Shown one piece after another: positions 34,976-44,317 of a stretch of 64,000 nt of DNA. Under the pieces are notes generated by a model that was given only the letters and a program-made list of their open reading frames with translations, searched no databases and had not been told where the DNA came from. The DNA is from Sulfurihydrogenibium azorense Az-Fu1 (GTDB lineage Bacteria > Aquificota > Aquificia > Aquificales > Hydrogenothermaceae). The stretch covers positions 434,001-498,000 of the forward strand of contig NC_012438.1 of the NCBI RefSeq assembly GCF_000021545.1, given 5' to 3'. Both the position numbers and the translations under genes were made by a program. Positions within the stretch are counted from its first letter, which is position 1; each line of letters begins with the position of its first letter.

Positions 34976-36394
34976 TTATAATCCATAATGTGCTGCTATA
35001 GAAGCTGCTATAAATGAGACTATGTCTTCTTTACTTAGTTCTTCTTTGTAATCTAGAAGTTGTGGATTTTCTTGTAAATACTTAGTTGTAAACATTCCTT
35101 CTTTAAACTTAGGGTCTTTCATAATTTCTTTAAGGAGGGGGATAGTTGTTTTTACTCCACTTATTTCAAAATAATCTAAAGCAGCTTTTGTTACACTTAT
35201 TGCTTCATCAAATGTTTTACCCCAACAGATAAGTTTTGCTATCATTGAGTCAAAGTAAGGAGTTACTTCAAAGCCTACAGATGCTGAGCTTTCTATCCTT
35301 ACTCCAAATCCTCCTGGAGCATAGTATCTTTTAATTGTTCCGATACTTGGAGCGTAGTTCTTTTTTGGATCTTCTGCGTTTATTCTACATTCAATAGCAA
35401 ATCCATTAAATTTAACATCTTCTTGTTTTATTGAAAGTTTTTCACCAGCTGCTATTTTAATTTGTTCTCTAACTATATCAATTCCGGTAATCATTTCTGT
35501 TACTGGGTGTTCTACTTGTATTCTTGTGTTCATTTCTATAAAGTATATGTTTCCTTCTAAGTCTGATACAAATTCCATAGTACCAGCACTGTAATAACCA
35601 ATGTTTTTAGCTGCGTTTGCACATATTTCTCCGTACTTTCTTCTCTTTTCTTCGTCTAAAACAAGTGAAGGAGCTATTTCTACTAATTTTTGATTTCTCC
35701 TTTGAATTGAACAGTCCCTTTCACCAAGATGTATTACGTTTCCATACTTGTCTCCTAAAATTTGAAACTCTATATGTTTTGGATTTTGTATATACTTTTC
35801 AAGTAGTAAGTCTCCTCTTCCAAAAGCTTTTTCAGCTTCTTTATAAGCCTGTTCATAATTTCTTTTTAACTCTTCTTCATCGTTACAAATTCTTATACCT
35901 CTACCACCACCACCTGCAGAAGCTTTAAGAAGTACAGGATATCCTATCTCTTTTGCTAGAGCTACAGCTTCCTCTACTGATTTAAGTACTCCATCACTAC
36001 CTGGAACTGTGGGAACACCAAACTTCTTCATTATCTCTTTAGACCTTGCTTTATCTCCCATCATTGCTATAACTTCAGAAGATGGTCCTATAAATGTAAT
36101 GCCGTTGTCTTCACACATTTTTGCAAACTCTTCGTTTTCGGCTAAAAATCCGTACCCTGGATGTATAGCATCTGCACCTACGGATTTAGCAAGGTCTATT
36201 ATTAACTGTTTGTTTAGATAAGTATCTAACGGATTAGCACCTATCATATAGGCTTCATCTGCCATTTTAACGTGTCTTGCTGTGGACTCTACATCTGAGT
36301 AAATAGCAACTGTAGGTATTCCAAGTTCATGAGATGCTTTTATTATTCTACAAGCTATCTCTCCTCTGTTTGCTACAAGTATTTTTTTAAACAT
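34976..36394 (-). CDS. cfiB: Biotin carboxylase subunit, probable CfiB
   Basis: 472 residues of the ATP-grasp biotin carboxylase family: FKKILVANRGEIACRIIKA, HPGYGFLAENEEF, KASAGGGGRGIRI and EMNTRIQVEHPVTEMITG, all intact. A C-terminal extension of about 20 residues (SKEDIVSFIAASIAAHYGL) is typical of the PycA/CfiB type rather than AccC. It carboxylates the biotin on CfiA. The gap to cfiA is 24 bases. Confidence 0.83.
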   Translation of the reverse strand: MFKKILVANRGEIACRIIKASHELGIPTVAIYSDVESTARHVKMADEAYMIGANPLDTYLNKQLIIDLAKSVGADAIHPGYGFLAENEEFAKMCEDNGITFIGPSSEVIAMMGDKARSKEIMKKFGVPTVPGSDGVLKSVEEAVALAKEIGYPVLLKASAGGGGRGIRICNDEEELKRNYEQAYKEAEKAFGRGDLLLEKYIQNPKHIEFQILGDKYGNVIHLGERDCSIQRRNQKLVEIAPSLVLDEEKRRKYGEICANAAKNIGYYSAGTMEFVSDLEGNIYFIEMNTRIQVEHPVTEMITGIDIVREQIKIAAGEKLSIKQEDVKFNGFAIECRINAEDPKKNYAPSIGTIKRYYAPGGFGVRIESSASVGFEVTPYFDSMIAKLICWGKTFDEAISVTKAALDYFEISGVKTTIPLLKEIMKDPKFKEGMFTTKYLQENPQLLDYKEELSKEDIVSFIAASIAAHYGL

Positions 36395-36406
36395 TGCTTT
36401 TACTCC

Positions 36407-36817
36407 TTACTTTTCTATTTTAAATTCATAGCTAATAGGAGCTACTTGATTAATCATGTAAGCTATGCTACAAGTTTTATTTAACGATGTTTCTATTGCA
36501 TCTTTAACGTCTTGTTCTGTTACATCTCCCTTGATAGTGAACTTTAAGTATATTTTTGTAAACACTTTTGGATAGGTATCTTTTCTTTCTGCATCGGTCT
36601 CTACTACTATATCATCAACTTTTTTACCTGCTTTGTGAAGAGCTTCATAAACGTGTATACCCATGCACCCTGCTATAGAGTGGAATAGTAACTCTGGAGG
36701 TCTTACTCCTCTTCCTTTACCTCCAACGTAAGCAGCTGCGTCTATTGGAAGTTCTATCCCTGCTTCACCTTTCCCTATAAAATGAAAGTCTTCTTTTTGT
36801 TTTACTACTACCTTCAT
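36407..36817 (-). CDS. OsmC-family protein
   Basis: 136 residues of the OsmC/Ohr fold with two conserved cysteines (SIAGCMGIHVYEAL and NKTCSIAYM). These proteins reduce organic peroxides or handle reactive sulfur species. It lies between icd and cfiB in the same direction (13 bases on either side), a position without an obvious metabolic reason; protection of CO2-fixing enzymes is one idea. Confidence 0.85.
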   Translation of the reverse strand: MKVVVKQKEDFHFIGKGEAGIELPIDAAAYVGGKGRGVRPPELLFHSIAGCMGIHVYEALHKAGKKVDDIVVETDAERKDTYPKVFTKIYLKFTIKGDVTEQDVKDAIETSLNKTCSIAYMINQVAPISYEFKIEK

Positions 36818-36830
36818 CTTTCACCTCTCT

Positions 36831-38096
36831 TTAGTTATTTTTTATTGCTTTTACTATTTCATCTCCAAAAGCTTGAGTAGATAATTCTACAGCCTGTTTA
36901 CCTAATTTTCTAAATCCGTTTGCAATGTCAGGAGTTCCTTTTCCTTCAGATATAACTTGTTTTACGGCTTTGTATATTACATTACTTGCATCTTTCCACC
37001 CTAAGTACTCAAGCATCATTGCACCTGAAAGTATAATTGAAAGAGGATTTGCAATACCTTTACCTGCTATATCGTTAGCTGTTCCATGGGTACTTTCAAA
37101 TAAGGCATAACCGTCTCCTATATTTCCACTTGGAACAAATCCAGGTCCTCCTACTAAAGCAGAGGCAAGGTCTGATATGTAATCTCCGTTTAGATTTTGA
37201 GTGATTATAACATCGTAGTACTCTGGTTTTAAAACAAGTTGCATTAACATTTGGTCGGTTATAACTTTGTATATTTTAGCCTGCCCTTCTTGAGGTTCTC
37301 CTTCTGTTATTATTTTCCCTTTAAATTCATCTTCTTGTGCAACTTCAAAGGCCCAATTTATAAAAGCACCTTCTGTAGCTTTCATTATGTTTCCTTTTCC
37401 GACTACAGCTATATGTTTTTTCCCGTTTTCAAGAGCGTATCTAAATGCTTTTCTAACATGTCTCTTTGTTTTATATTCAGACATAGGTTTTACAGTTATA
37501 CCCACATCTTCAGGTAAGGCATACTCGCTAACGCCCATTTGGTTTATAAAAAACTCTTTAACTTTTTTAACCTCTTCTGTTTTTGGCATATACTCTATGG
37601 CCATATAAACGTCATCAGAGTTTTCTCTAAAGACAGTTACGTTTACTCTTTCTGGATTTGGGATTGGAGATGGTTGTCCCATATAAAACACAGGTCTTAT
37701 AGCTGAGTAAAAATCCATAGATTGTCTTAAAATAGCGTTTAAGGATTTACCTCCTTTGCCTACAGGAGTACCTAAGGGGCCTTTTATACTGACTATACTT
37801 TGTTTTAATAAATCTAATGTTTCTTGAGGCATTCTATTTAAGCCGTTTTCTTCTGCTTTATCTCCAGCCAAAACTTCAAGCCAGTATATTTTTTTCGAAT
37901 TTCCGTAAACTTTTTCAACAGCTGCATTTACAACTTTTATCATTTCTGGAGTTATTTCAAAACCTATCCCATCTCCCATTATGAAAGGGATAATTGGATT
38001 GTCTGGAACTGTTATTGTTTTGTCTGGATTTAACTTTATGAAACTACCTTCTGAAGGAATTTCTACCTTACCTTTCCACCAAAAAATATTTTCCAT
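36831..38096 (-). CDS. icd: Isocitrate dehydrogenase, predicted NAD-type
   Basis: 421 residues. Substrate site: SLNAILRQSMDFYSAIRPV; metal site: DYISDLASALVGGPGFVPSGNIGD; cofactor site: HGTANDIAGKGIANPLS. In NADP-dependent enzymes the cofactor site has Lys-Tyr before AG; here it is Asp-Ile, with Ala at the later position, which is the NAD pattern. In the reductive cycle it would reduce oxalosuccinate, made by CfiAB, to isocitrate. AAGGAG lies seven bases before the ATG. It diverges from aclB. Confidence 0.93.
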   Translation of the reverse strand: MENIFWWKGKVEIPSEGSFIKLNPDKTITVPDNPIIPFIMGDGIGFEITPEMIKVVNAAVEKVYGNSKKIYWLEVLAGDKAEENGLNRMPQETLDLLKQSIVSIKGPLGTPVGKGGKSLNAILRQSMDFYSAIRPVFYMGQPSPIPNPERVNVTVFRENSDDVYMAIEYMPKTEEVKKVKEFFINQMGVSEYALPEDVGITVKPMSEYKTKRHVRKAFRYALENGKKHIAVVGKGNIMKATEGAFINWAFEVAQEDEFKGKIITEGEPQEGQAKIYKVITDQMLMQLVLKPEYYDVIITQNLNGDYISDLASALVGGPGFVPSGNIGDGYALFESTHGTANDIAGKGIANPLSIILSGAMMLEYLGWKDASNVIYKAVKQVISEGKGTPDIANGFRKLGKQAVELSTQAFGDEIVKAIKNN

Positions 38097-38136
38097 TTCA
38101 CAACTCCTTAATTTTAAAACAACGTTTTATTATTTC

Positions 38137-38166
38137 ATTATAACATTATGTTTTACAGTAAGTCAA
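38137..38166 (-). promoter_or_regulatory. Promoter of icd-osmC-cfiBA
   Basis: TTGACT (38166-38161) and TATAAT (38142-38137) with 18 bases between, on the minus strand, 41 bases before the icd start. A strong match to a housekeeping promoter. An AAAAC-AAC-GTTTT inverted repeat lies just downstream of the expected start (38116-38128). Confidence 0.78.
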
Positions 38167-38206
38167 GAAAAATCAAACAGTGTTTTATTATTAAATAAAA
38201 TTATGC

Positions 38207-38212
38207 TATAAT
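38207..38212 (+). promoter_or_regulatory. -10 box of aclBA
   Basis: TATAAT on the plus strand; transcription would begin near 38219, at the very start of the structured leader. No good -35 is present, so an activator may be needed. Confidence 0.6.
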
Positions 38213-38225
38213 ACTCTGTATACAG

Positions 38226-38290
38226 TACCGCCTGCCGGAATTAATGGCGGAATAAAAATATTCCGGCCTACAAACCTCTATAGGTTTGTA
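38226..38290 (+). ncRNA. Structured leader of aclBA, pseudoknot plus hairpin
   Basis: Three perfect pairings: CCGCC (38228-38232) with GGCGG (38246-38250); GCCGGAAT (38234-38241) with ATTCCGGC (38260-38267), which crosses the first and makes an H-type pseudoknot or a switch; and TACAAACCT (38269-38277) with AGGTTTGTA (38282-38290). The aclB RBS follows at once. The first two helices and the joining GGCGGAATAaAAATA closely match the 3' end of tnpB at 511-570 on the minus strand. It does not match a riboswitch I know. It is either a regulatory RNA or a transposon-end remnant. Confidence 0.65.
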
Positions 38291-38306
38291 AGAAGGGAAG
38301 GGTAGT

Positions 38307-39614
38307 ATGGCTCAGAGAGGAATAAGAGAATATGATGGAAAGAGAATTATAGCCCAAAACTGGAAAGATTACTTTGGTGATGCCTTTGAGTACGATTTTA
38401 AATCTGTGTTAGTAACTCCTGAAACAGATTTTGAGAAACTTCCTGAAGAACATCCTTGGTTAAAGACCACTCCTTTGGTAGCAAAACCGGACATGCTTTT
38501 TGGAAAAAGAGGAAAGTTAGGTTTAGTTTTATTTAAAATCAACGAACCGGGAGACGTTACTTACGAAGATGCGGTTAAGTGGATAAAACAAAAGATGCAG
38601 GAAGAAGTTGAGATTAACGGTGTAAAGGGGCATCTTACACATTTTTTAATAGAGCCTTTTGTTCCTCACAAACCAGAAGAAGAGTACTATGTAGCATTCT
38701 CTATGGGTGATGATTACGATACTGTTTACATGTCAGCCTTTGGTGGAATAGATGTTGAAGAGAACTGGGATAAAGTTTCTGAAGTAAAAATACCTCCTAC
38801 AGCTTCAGATGAAGAGATAGAAAAACTTATAAAACAAAACGTTCCAAAAGAGATAAAAGATAAAGAAAAATACGCAGATTTTGTAATTAGAGCTTATAAA
38901 ATGTTTAGAGACTTACATTTTGTTTACTTTGAAATAAACCCATTGGTTTTAGTTGGAAATAAGGCTTACCTATTAGACTTTGTTGGTAAAGTTGACGATA
39001 CTGCAGGATTTGTTGTTGGCAAAAAATGGGGAGAGCTTGAGTTTCCGTCTGGGTTTGGAAGAGATCTAACACCAGAGGAAAAGTATATAAAAGAGTTAGA
39101 TGAAAAATCTGGTTCTTCTCTAAAGTTAACGATACTCAATCCAGAAGGAAGAATATGGACATTAGTAGCAGGTGGTGGAGCTTCTGTTGTTTATGCTGAT
39201 ACAGTAGCAGATATGGGATATGTTAACGAGCTTGCAAACTACGGTGAGTATTCAGGAAACCCAACAAGAACAGAAACCAGAGAGTATGTAAAAACAGTTT
39301 TAGACCTTATGACAAGAAACAAACATCCATCTGGAAAACCTAAAATACTTTTAATAGGTGGAGCGATAGCTAACTTTACAGATGTTGCCAAAACCTTTGA
39401 TGGAATAATAGATGCATTTAAAGAGTACGCAGAAAAAATGAGGCAAGTGGGAGTAAGAATTTACGTAAGAAGAGGTGGACCTAACTACGAAGTGGGACTT
39501 AAAAAAATTAAACAGGCAGCTGAAGAACTTGGACTACCAATAGAAGTTTATGGTCCAGAACTTCATATGACAGATATAGTAAGAAAAGCGTTAGAAGAAG
39601 AAAAAGTAGCATAA
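38307..39614 (+). CDS. aclB: ATP-citrate lyase beta (small) subunit
   Basis: 435 residues. ATP-citrate lyase splits citrate to acetyl-CoA and oxaloacetate and closes the reductive TCA cycle. This subunit has the ATP-grasp and CoA-ligase beta-type parts: an N-terminal half resembling succinyl-CoA synthetase beta (LVAKPDMLFGKRGKLGLV, FEINPLVLV) and a C-terminal part (VAGGGASVVYADTVADMG, LLIGGAIANFTDVAKTF). In Aquificota its presence marks Hydrogenothermaceae-type cycles, in contrast to the citryl-CoA synthetase/lyase pair of Aquificaceae. Confidence 0.93.
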   Translation: MAQRGIREYDGKRIIAQNWKDYFGDAFEYDFKSVLVTPETDFEKLPEEHPWLKTTPLVAKPDMLFGKRGKLGLVLFKINEPGDVTYEDAVKWIKQKMQEEVEINGVKGHLTHFLIEPFVPHKPEEEYYVAFSMGDDYDTVYMSAFGGIDVEENWDKVSEVKIPPTASDEEIEKLIKQNVPKEIKDKEKYADFVIRAYKMFRDLHFVYFEINPLVLVGNKAYLLDFVGKVDDTAGFVVGKKWGELEFPSGFGRDLTPEEKYIKELDEKSGSSLKLTILNPEGRIWTLVAGGGASVVYADTVADMGYVNELANYGEYSGNPTRTETREYVKTVLDLMTRNKHPSGKPKILLIGGAIANFTDVAKTFDGIIDAFKEYAEKMRQVGVRIYVRRGGPNYEVGLKKIKQAAEELGLPIEVYGPELHMTDIVRKALEEEKVA

Positions 39615-39633
39615 TTTAAGGAGGAATAGAGCA

Positions 39634-41484
39634 ATGAGCAAACCTGAATACTTACTTTTTGACAGAAACACTAAGGCTATTTTCTGGAACCTTAACACAA
39701 ATGCTATTCAAAGGATGTTAGACTACGACTATGTAGTTGGAAGAAGTCCAAGTATAGCAGCAATAGTAGCTCCAACTTCAGAAAGATCTTTTGAAAAGTT
39801 TTTCTATGGAACAAAAGAGATAATAATACCTATTTATAAATCTACAAAAGAAGCTGCAAAATTCCATCCAGAAGCTGATGTTTTATTAAACTTTGCTTCT
39901 TTTAGAACGGCGTATCCTGTTACATTAGAAGCATTTGAGATACCTACAATAAGAACGATCATAATCACTGCAGAAGGTATACCAGAAAGATTTGCTAGAG
40001 ATATGAGGATAAAAGCTAAACAACTTGGTAAGTGGATTATTGGTCCTGCTACAGTTGGAGGTATAGCACCAGGAGCTTTCAGAATAGCAAACACAGGTGG
40101 AACAATAGAAAACATAATTGCGTCTAAACTCCATAGACCCGGTTCAGTTGGATTAGTGACAAGATCAGGAGGTTTATTTAACGAACTTTCCAACATAATC
40201 GCAAGAAACGCTGATGGTGTAGCAGAAGGTATAGCTATAGGTGGAGATAGATTTCCAGGGTCAGACTTTTTAGACCATATGCTAAGATTTGAGAAAAACC
40301 CTCAAGTTGAATTTATGATACTTCTTGGAGAAGTTGGTGGAGAGGCGGAGTACAAAGTAGTAGAAGCTGTTAAAAACGGACTTATTACAAAACCTGTGAT
40401 AGGTTGGTGTATTGGAACAATATCGAAATTCTTTGGAGGAGAAGTTCAATTTGGACACGCCGGAGCTAAGGCAGGAGTTGACAGAGAAACAGCAGACGCT
40501 AAAAATAGAGCAATGAGAGAAGTAGGAATCCACGTTCCAAACAACTTTAACGAACTTCCTCACGTAATAAAAGGAATATATGAAATGTTAAGAGGTGAAG
40601 GAAAAATCCGGCCTGTTGTAGAACCGGAAGTTCCTCCAATTCCTGAAGATCTCTCAAAAGCCATCAGAGAAGGAAAAGTAAGAAAACCTACAAACTTTAT
40701 ATGTACAATCTCTGATGATAGAGGAGAAGAAGCTACTTACTGTGGAGTTCCTATAAGTGAAGTTATTGAAAAAGGTTTAACGATAGCAGATGTTATAGGA
40801 TTACTTTGGTTTAAGCGTAAATTCCCTACTTGGGCATCTAATTTTATAGATATGGTTATTAGAGTAGTTGCAGACCATGGACCAGCAGTAGCAGGAGCTC
40901 ACAACGTAAAAGTAACAGCAAGAGCCGGAAAAGACCTAATGTCTTCGTTGGCAACAGGTATACTAGCAATAGGTCCAAGATTTGGAGGAGCTATAGACGG
41001 AGCTGCAAAATACTTTAAAATGGCTTATGAAAAGAACATGTTACCTCACGAATTTGTAGAGTATATGAAGAATGTTGAAAAAATACCTATTCCGGGAATA
41101 GGACACAGGGTAAAATCTACAAAAAATCCTGATAAAAGGGTAGAACTTTTAAAAGATTATGCTAGAAGAAACTTTCCTAAGGTTGAGCTTTTAGACTATG
41201 CGTTAGAAGTTGAAAAAGTAACAACCTCTAAGAAAGAGAACCTTATACTAAACGTTGACGGAACAATTGGTGTTTTACTAGTTGACCTGTTTAAAACTAT
41301 AGGTTACTCTAACGAAGAGATAGATAATATGATAGAAGCAGGTGCATTTAACGCTTTCTTCGTTCTTGGAAGATCTATAGGATTTATAGGTCACTACTTA
41401 GACGAAAAACGTTTAGATATGCCACTTTACAGACATCCAACTGATGATATCCTTTACGATGTAAAAAGACCTGAAGGAGTATAA
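39634..41484 (+). CDS. aclA: ATP-citrate lyase alpha (large) subunit
   Basis: 616 residues: an N-terminal succinyl-CoA synthetase alpha-like domain with the phospho-histidine loop FGHAGAKAG, and a C-terminal citrate synthase-like domain (IGPRFGGAIDGAAKYF, IPIPGIGHRVKS, GRSIGFIGHYLDE). It carries the phosphoryl and citryl intermediates and performs the cleavage. AAGGAGG lies before the ATG, 19 bases after aclB. Confidence 0.95.
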   Translation: MSKPEYLLFDRNTKAIFWNLNTNAIQRMLDYDYVVGRSPSIAAIVAPTSERSFEKFFYGTKEIIIPIYKSTKEAAKFHPEADVLLNFASFRTAYPVTLEAFEIPTIRTIIITAEGIPERFARDMRIKAKQLGKWIIGPATVGGIAPGAFRIANTGGTIENIIASKLHRPGSVGLVTRSGGLFNELSNIIARNADGVAEGIAIGGDRFPGSDFLDHMLRFEKNPQVEFMILLGEVGGEAEYKVVEAVKNGLITKPVIGWCIGTISKFFGGEVQFGHAGAKAGVDRETADAKNRAMREVGIHVPNNFNELPHVIKGIYEMLRGEGKIRPVVEPEVPPIPEDLSKAIREGKVRKPTNFICTISDDRGEEATYCGVPISEVIEKGLTIADVIGLLWFKRKFPTWASNFIDMVIRVVADHGPAVAGAHNVKVTARAGKDLMSSLATGILAIGPRFGGAIDGAAKYFKMAYEKNMLPHEFVEYMKNVEKIPIPGIGHRVKSTKNPDKRVELLKDYARRNFPKVELLDYALEVEKVTTSKKENLILNVDGTIGVLLVDLFKTIGYSNEEIDNMIEAGAFNAFFVLGRSIGFIGHYLDEKRLDMPLYRHPTDDILYDVKRPEGV

Positions 41485-41494
41485 TAATAAACCC

Positions 41495-41520
41495 TTAAGT
41501 CCCCTTTTTAGGGGGCTTAA
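41495..41520. terminator. Hairpin after aclA
   Basis: TTAAGTCCCC and GGGGGCTTAA form a 10-bp stem (one wobble) with a six-base loop, 10 bases after the aclA stop. No T run follows on the plus strand, so termination strength is uncertain; it also lies after the convergent minus-strand gene. Confidence 0.55.
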
Positions 41521-41539
41521 AATTTAAATTATATTCATT

Positions 41540-43105
41540 TTATCTTATATTAAGTTTTTCATACTCAAAATAAACTATATTTCTCTTTTCCTTGCTAAAC
41601 TCTATCCCTACTAAATAAATCTCCCTGCAGTTGCTTGTATACTTTTCATAATACTTCTTCTCTTTTATCTGACTTAAAGCCTTTCCTTCACTATCTTTCT
41701 CTACTACCTTAAACTCTATGATGTAAGCTCTATCTTGATAAAACACTGTTAAATCTATCTTTCCTGTGTTTGTTGTATCTTCTGCTTTTGTATCTAACCC
41801 ACTTCCGGTAAAAAGTGCATATACCACAGATGCATAAAATCCTTCATAGCTGTCTAAATCATTTCTCCTATACCAATCGTTTGGTATACTTGCAAAAAAG
41901 CTGTATAGGGCTGTTTTTATTTTTTCTAAATCGTTCTCTTCTATAGCTTCTACTATGCTGTTTTGAGCATCTTCTTTGTCTGATACTGATGGAAGTATGT
42001 CTGATAGGAAAAAGTTGTTAAAACTTGATTTTACTTCAAAGTTTGGATAAGTAAGAATATAGATAGTCCTTAATCCTAATTTTTTAGTTTCTCTTATGGT
42101 TAGATAACCTGTTTGAAAGAATAAATTCTCAATCTTCAAAAAGTCTACATCAAGATTAGCAAGTATCTCATCGTTTGCTTTTATTTCTTCAAGTTTTGGT
42201 AAAAATACTTTGTTATTTAAAATAAGCTTCATCAAAAATGTAGGAGTTCCGGTTTCAAACCAGTAAGGTCTAAAATCTTTTTTATCAAAAAATAACAAAA
42301 CATCAAAAGGATTATAAACCTTTTCACCAAGCCAGTTATAACCGTTATACCAGTATTTTAGCTCTTCTAAATTCACTCCTTCTAACCTATCTTTAAACAC
42401 TGTTTCAAGTTCTGATTGGGTATATCCGCATATAGTTGCAAATTCTGTGTCTAAGGTTATATCGTTTAACTGGTTTAAACCACTAAATATAGATATTTTT
42501 GAAAATCTTGACACGCCTGTTATAAATACGAGTTTTAAGTACTGGTCAGAAGCTTTTAAAATACTGTAAAAGTCTTTTAAAACTTCTCTTATTTCTATAG
42601 CTTTTTCTGTGTTTTCTATATTATCGTTTTCTATATTATCAAGGATTGGTTTATCGTACTCATCTACAAGGACTACAACAGGGTTTTTATACTCTTGGTA
42701 TAAGCTGTATATAGTGTCTGTAAACATAAATCTTACATTATCTGTATCTTCTACTGAGATGTTATAGGTTAACATATGACGTTTTAACTGTTTTATTATC
42801 CAATTTTTTAGGTCTTGTGGGTCTTTAACTGTTCCACCACCAAAATCTATGTGTATAACCGGATACTTTACACTCCAATCCCAGTTATTCTCTAAGTATA
42901 ATCCTTCAAACAGCTGCTTATTTCCTAAAAAAGCCTGTTTTAGTGTGTCAACAAACAATGACTTTCCAAACCTTCTTGGTCTGCTTAAGAAAAATTGATT
43001 TCCTTTGTTTACAAGTTTTTCTACAAAATGGGTTTTATCAACATAATAGCAGTTTTCTTTTCTTAACTTTTCTAAGCTTGATATTCCTATTGGTAGTTTT
43101 TTCAT
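41540..43105 (-). CDS. AAA-ATPase-like / PD-(D/E)XK nuclease-like protein
   Basis: 521 residues. The N-terminal AAA-like domain shows MKKLPIGISSLEKLRKENCYYVDKT in part, the P-loop variant SRPRRFGKSLF, and Walker B VVVLVDEYDKPI. The C-terminal nuclease-like domain has GKIDLTVFYQDRAYIIEFKVV (Asp, Glu-x-Lys). These proteins occur in many copies in anaerobes and thermophiles; their role is unproven, with mobile-element or defence links suggested. It is isolated between aclA and a tRNA gene, with no clear RBS, which fits an acquired gene. Confidence 0.82.
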   Translation of the reverse strand: MKKLPIGISSLEKLRKENCYYVDKTHFVEKLVNKGNQFFLSRPRRFGKSLFVDTLKQAFLGNKQLFEGLYLENNWDWSVKYPVIHIDFGGGTVKDPQDLKNWIIKQLKRHMLTYNISVEDTDNVRFMFTDTIYSLYQEYKNPVVVLVDEYDKPILDNIENDNIENTEKAIEIREVLKDFYSILKASDQYLKLVFITGVSRFSKISIFSGLNQLNDITLDTEFATICGYTQSELETVFKDRLEGVNLEELKYWYNGYNWLGEKVYNPFDVLLFFDKKDFRPYWFETGTPTFLMKLILNNKVFLPKLEEIKANDEILANLDVDFLKIENLFFQTGYLTIRETKKLGLRTIYILTYPNFEVKSSFNNFFLSDILPSVSDKEDAQNSIVEAIEENDLEKIKTALYSFFASIPNDWYRRNDLDSYEGFYASVVYALFTGSGLDTKAEDTTNTGKIDLTVFYQDRAYIIEFKVVEKDSEGKALSQIKEKKYYEKYTSNCREIYLVGIEFSKEKRNIVYFEYEKLNIR

Positions 43106-43141
43106 AGTTGTTTACAATAGCACCTTTTTAACATAACTTAG

Positions 43142-43215
43142 CGCGCCCAGAGGGACTCGAACCCCCAACCTTGTGATCCGTAGTCACATGCTCTATCCAA
43201 TTGAGCTATGGGCGC
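43142..43215 (-). tRNA. tRNA-Arg (anticodon ACG)
   Basis: On the minus strand GCGCCCA pairs with TGGGCGC. The D arm is GCTC/GAGC, the anticodon stem TGTGA/TCACA with loop CTACGGA (anticodon ACG), and the T arm GGGGG-TTCGAGT-CCCTC. CCA is not encoded. A34 would be edited to inosine to read CGN codons. Confidence 0.96.
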
Positions 43216-43231
43216 ACGTTTATATTTTATT

Positions 43232-44314
43232 TTATATTTCTAACTTTGCCAGTTTTTCTTCGTTTTCTTTTGCTATAAGTACTTCTATTATCTCGTCTAA
43301 ATCCCCGTCAAGAATGTCATTTATTCTATAAGATGTATAATTAACTCTGTGGTCTGTTACTCTATTTTGAGGGAAGTTGTAAGTCCTTATTTTTTCACTT
43401 CTCTCCCCTGTTCCAACTTGCTCTTTTCTTTCTTTTGCTATCTTTTCTCTTTCTAACCTATCATAGTAGTCTTTTAATCTTGCTCTTAAGATTTGCATTG
43501 CTTTTAATTTATTTTGAAGCTGAGACCTTTCATCTTGACATTGAACAACTATGCCTGTTGGTAGGTGGGTTATTCTAACGGCTGAGTCTGTAGTGTTAAC
43601 GTGCTGTCCTCCTGCTCCACCGGCTCTCATAGTTTCTATCTTTAAATCTTCAGGTTTTATTTCTATATCAACTTCTTCAGCTTCTGGTAAAACTGCTACT
43701 GTTGCAGTTGATGTATGTATTCTTCCTGAAGATTCTGTCTCTGGAACTCGTTGGACTCTATGGACACCACTTTCATACTTTAACCTTGAGTATGCTCCTT
43801 TACCTTTTATTAGTGCTATAACTTCTTTAACACCACCTCTGTCTGTAGGATGAATACTCAAAACTTCAGTTTTCCAGCCATGTCTTTCTGCATACCTTTG
43901 GTACATCCTAAAAAGCTCAGCTGCAAATAATGCAGCTTCTTCTCCTCCTGTTCCTTGTCTTATTTCTAAGATAACGTTTTTTTCATCGTTAGGGTCTTTG
44001 GGTAGAAAAGCAAGTTCTATCTTTTTTTCTAACTCTGATAATTCTTGCTTTAATTCTTCAAGTTCTAACTCTGCAAGCTCTCTTAAGTCATCTTCTGTAG
44101 TAGAGTTTATAAGTTGTTTTACTTCTTCTATCTGGAAGTTTACTTTTTCATACTGGTTATAAAGAGATAGGATCTCAGACAAATCTTTATGTTCTTTTGC
44201 TATTGATTGTATTTTAGACGGATCCTTTAAAACTTCAGGATCCGTTAATAACTGTTCTAACTTTTTAACTTTTTCTTCAATGTTTTTTATCTGGTCTAAT
44301 ATCTTCTTTTTCAT
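43232..44314 (-). CDS. prfA: Peptide chain release factor 1
   Basis: 360 residues. It recognises UAA and UAG and releases the finished protein. The catalytic GGQ loop is [18 protein letters not shown], and the codon-recognition region contains [20 protein letters not shown]. It follows rpmE and rho in one direction; the gap to rpmE is three bases. Confidence 0.97.
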   Translation of the reverse strand: MKKKILDQIKNIEEKVKKLEQLLTDPEVLKDPSKIQSIAKEHKDLSEILSLYNQYEKVNFQIEEVKQLINSTTEDDLRELAELELEELKQELSELEKKIELAFLPKDPNDEKNVILEIRQGTGGEEAALFAAELFRMYQRYAERHGWKTEVLSIHPTDRGGVKEVIALIKGKGAYSRLKYESGVHRVQRVPETESSGRIHTSTATVAVLPEAEEVDIEIKPEDLKIETMRAGGAGGQHVNTTDSAVRITHLPTGIVVQCQDERSQLQNKLKAMQILRARLKDYYDRLEREKIAKERKEQVGTGERSEKIRTYNFPQNRVTDHRVNYTSYRINDILDGDLDEIIEVLIAKENEEKLAKLEI

Positions 44315-44317
44315 TAA

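Noticed and set aside
33008-36394. cfiAB as pyruvate carboxylase
   Set aside because: Not excluded, but the linkage to icd, the RDGQQ variant and the ACL-type reductive cycle favour 2-oxoglutarate carboxylase.
41540-43105. The AAA/PD-(D/E)XK gene as part of a defence island
   Set aside because: No restriction, CRISPR or phage genes adjoin it; neighbours are aclA and a tRNA followed by translation genes.
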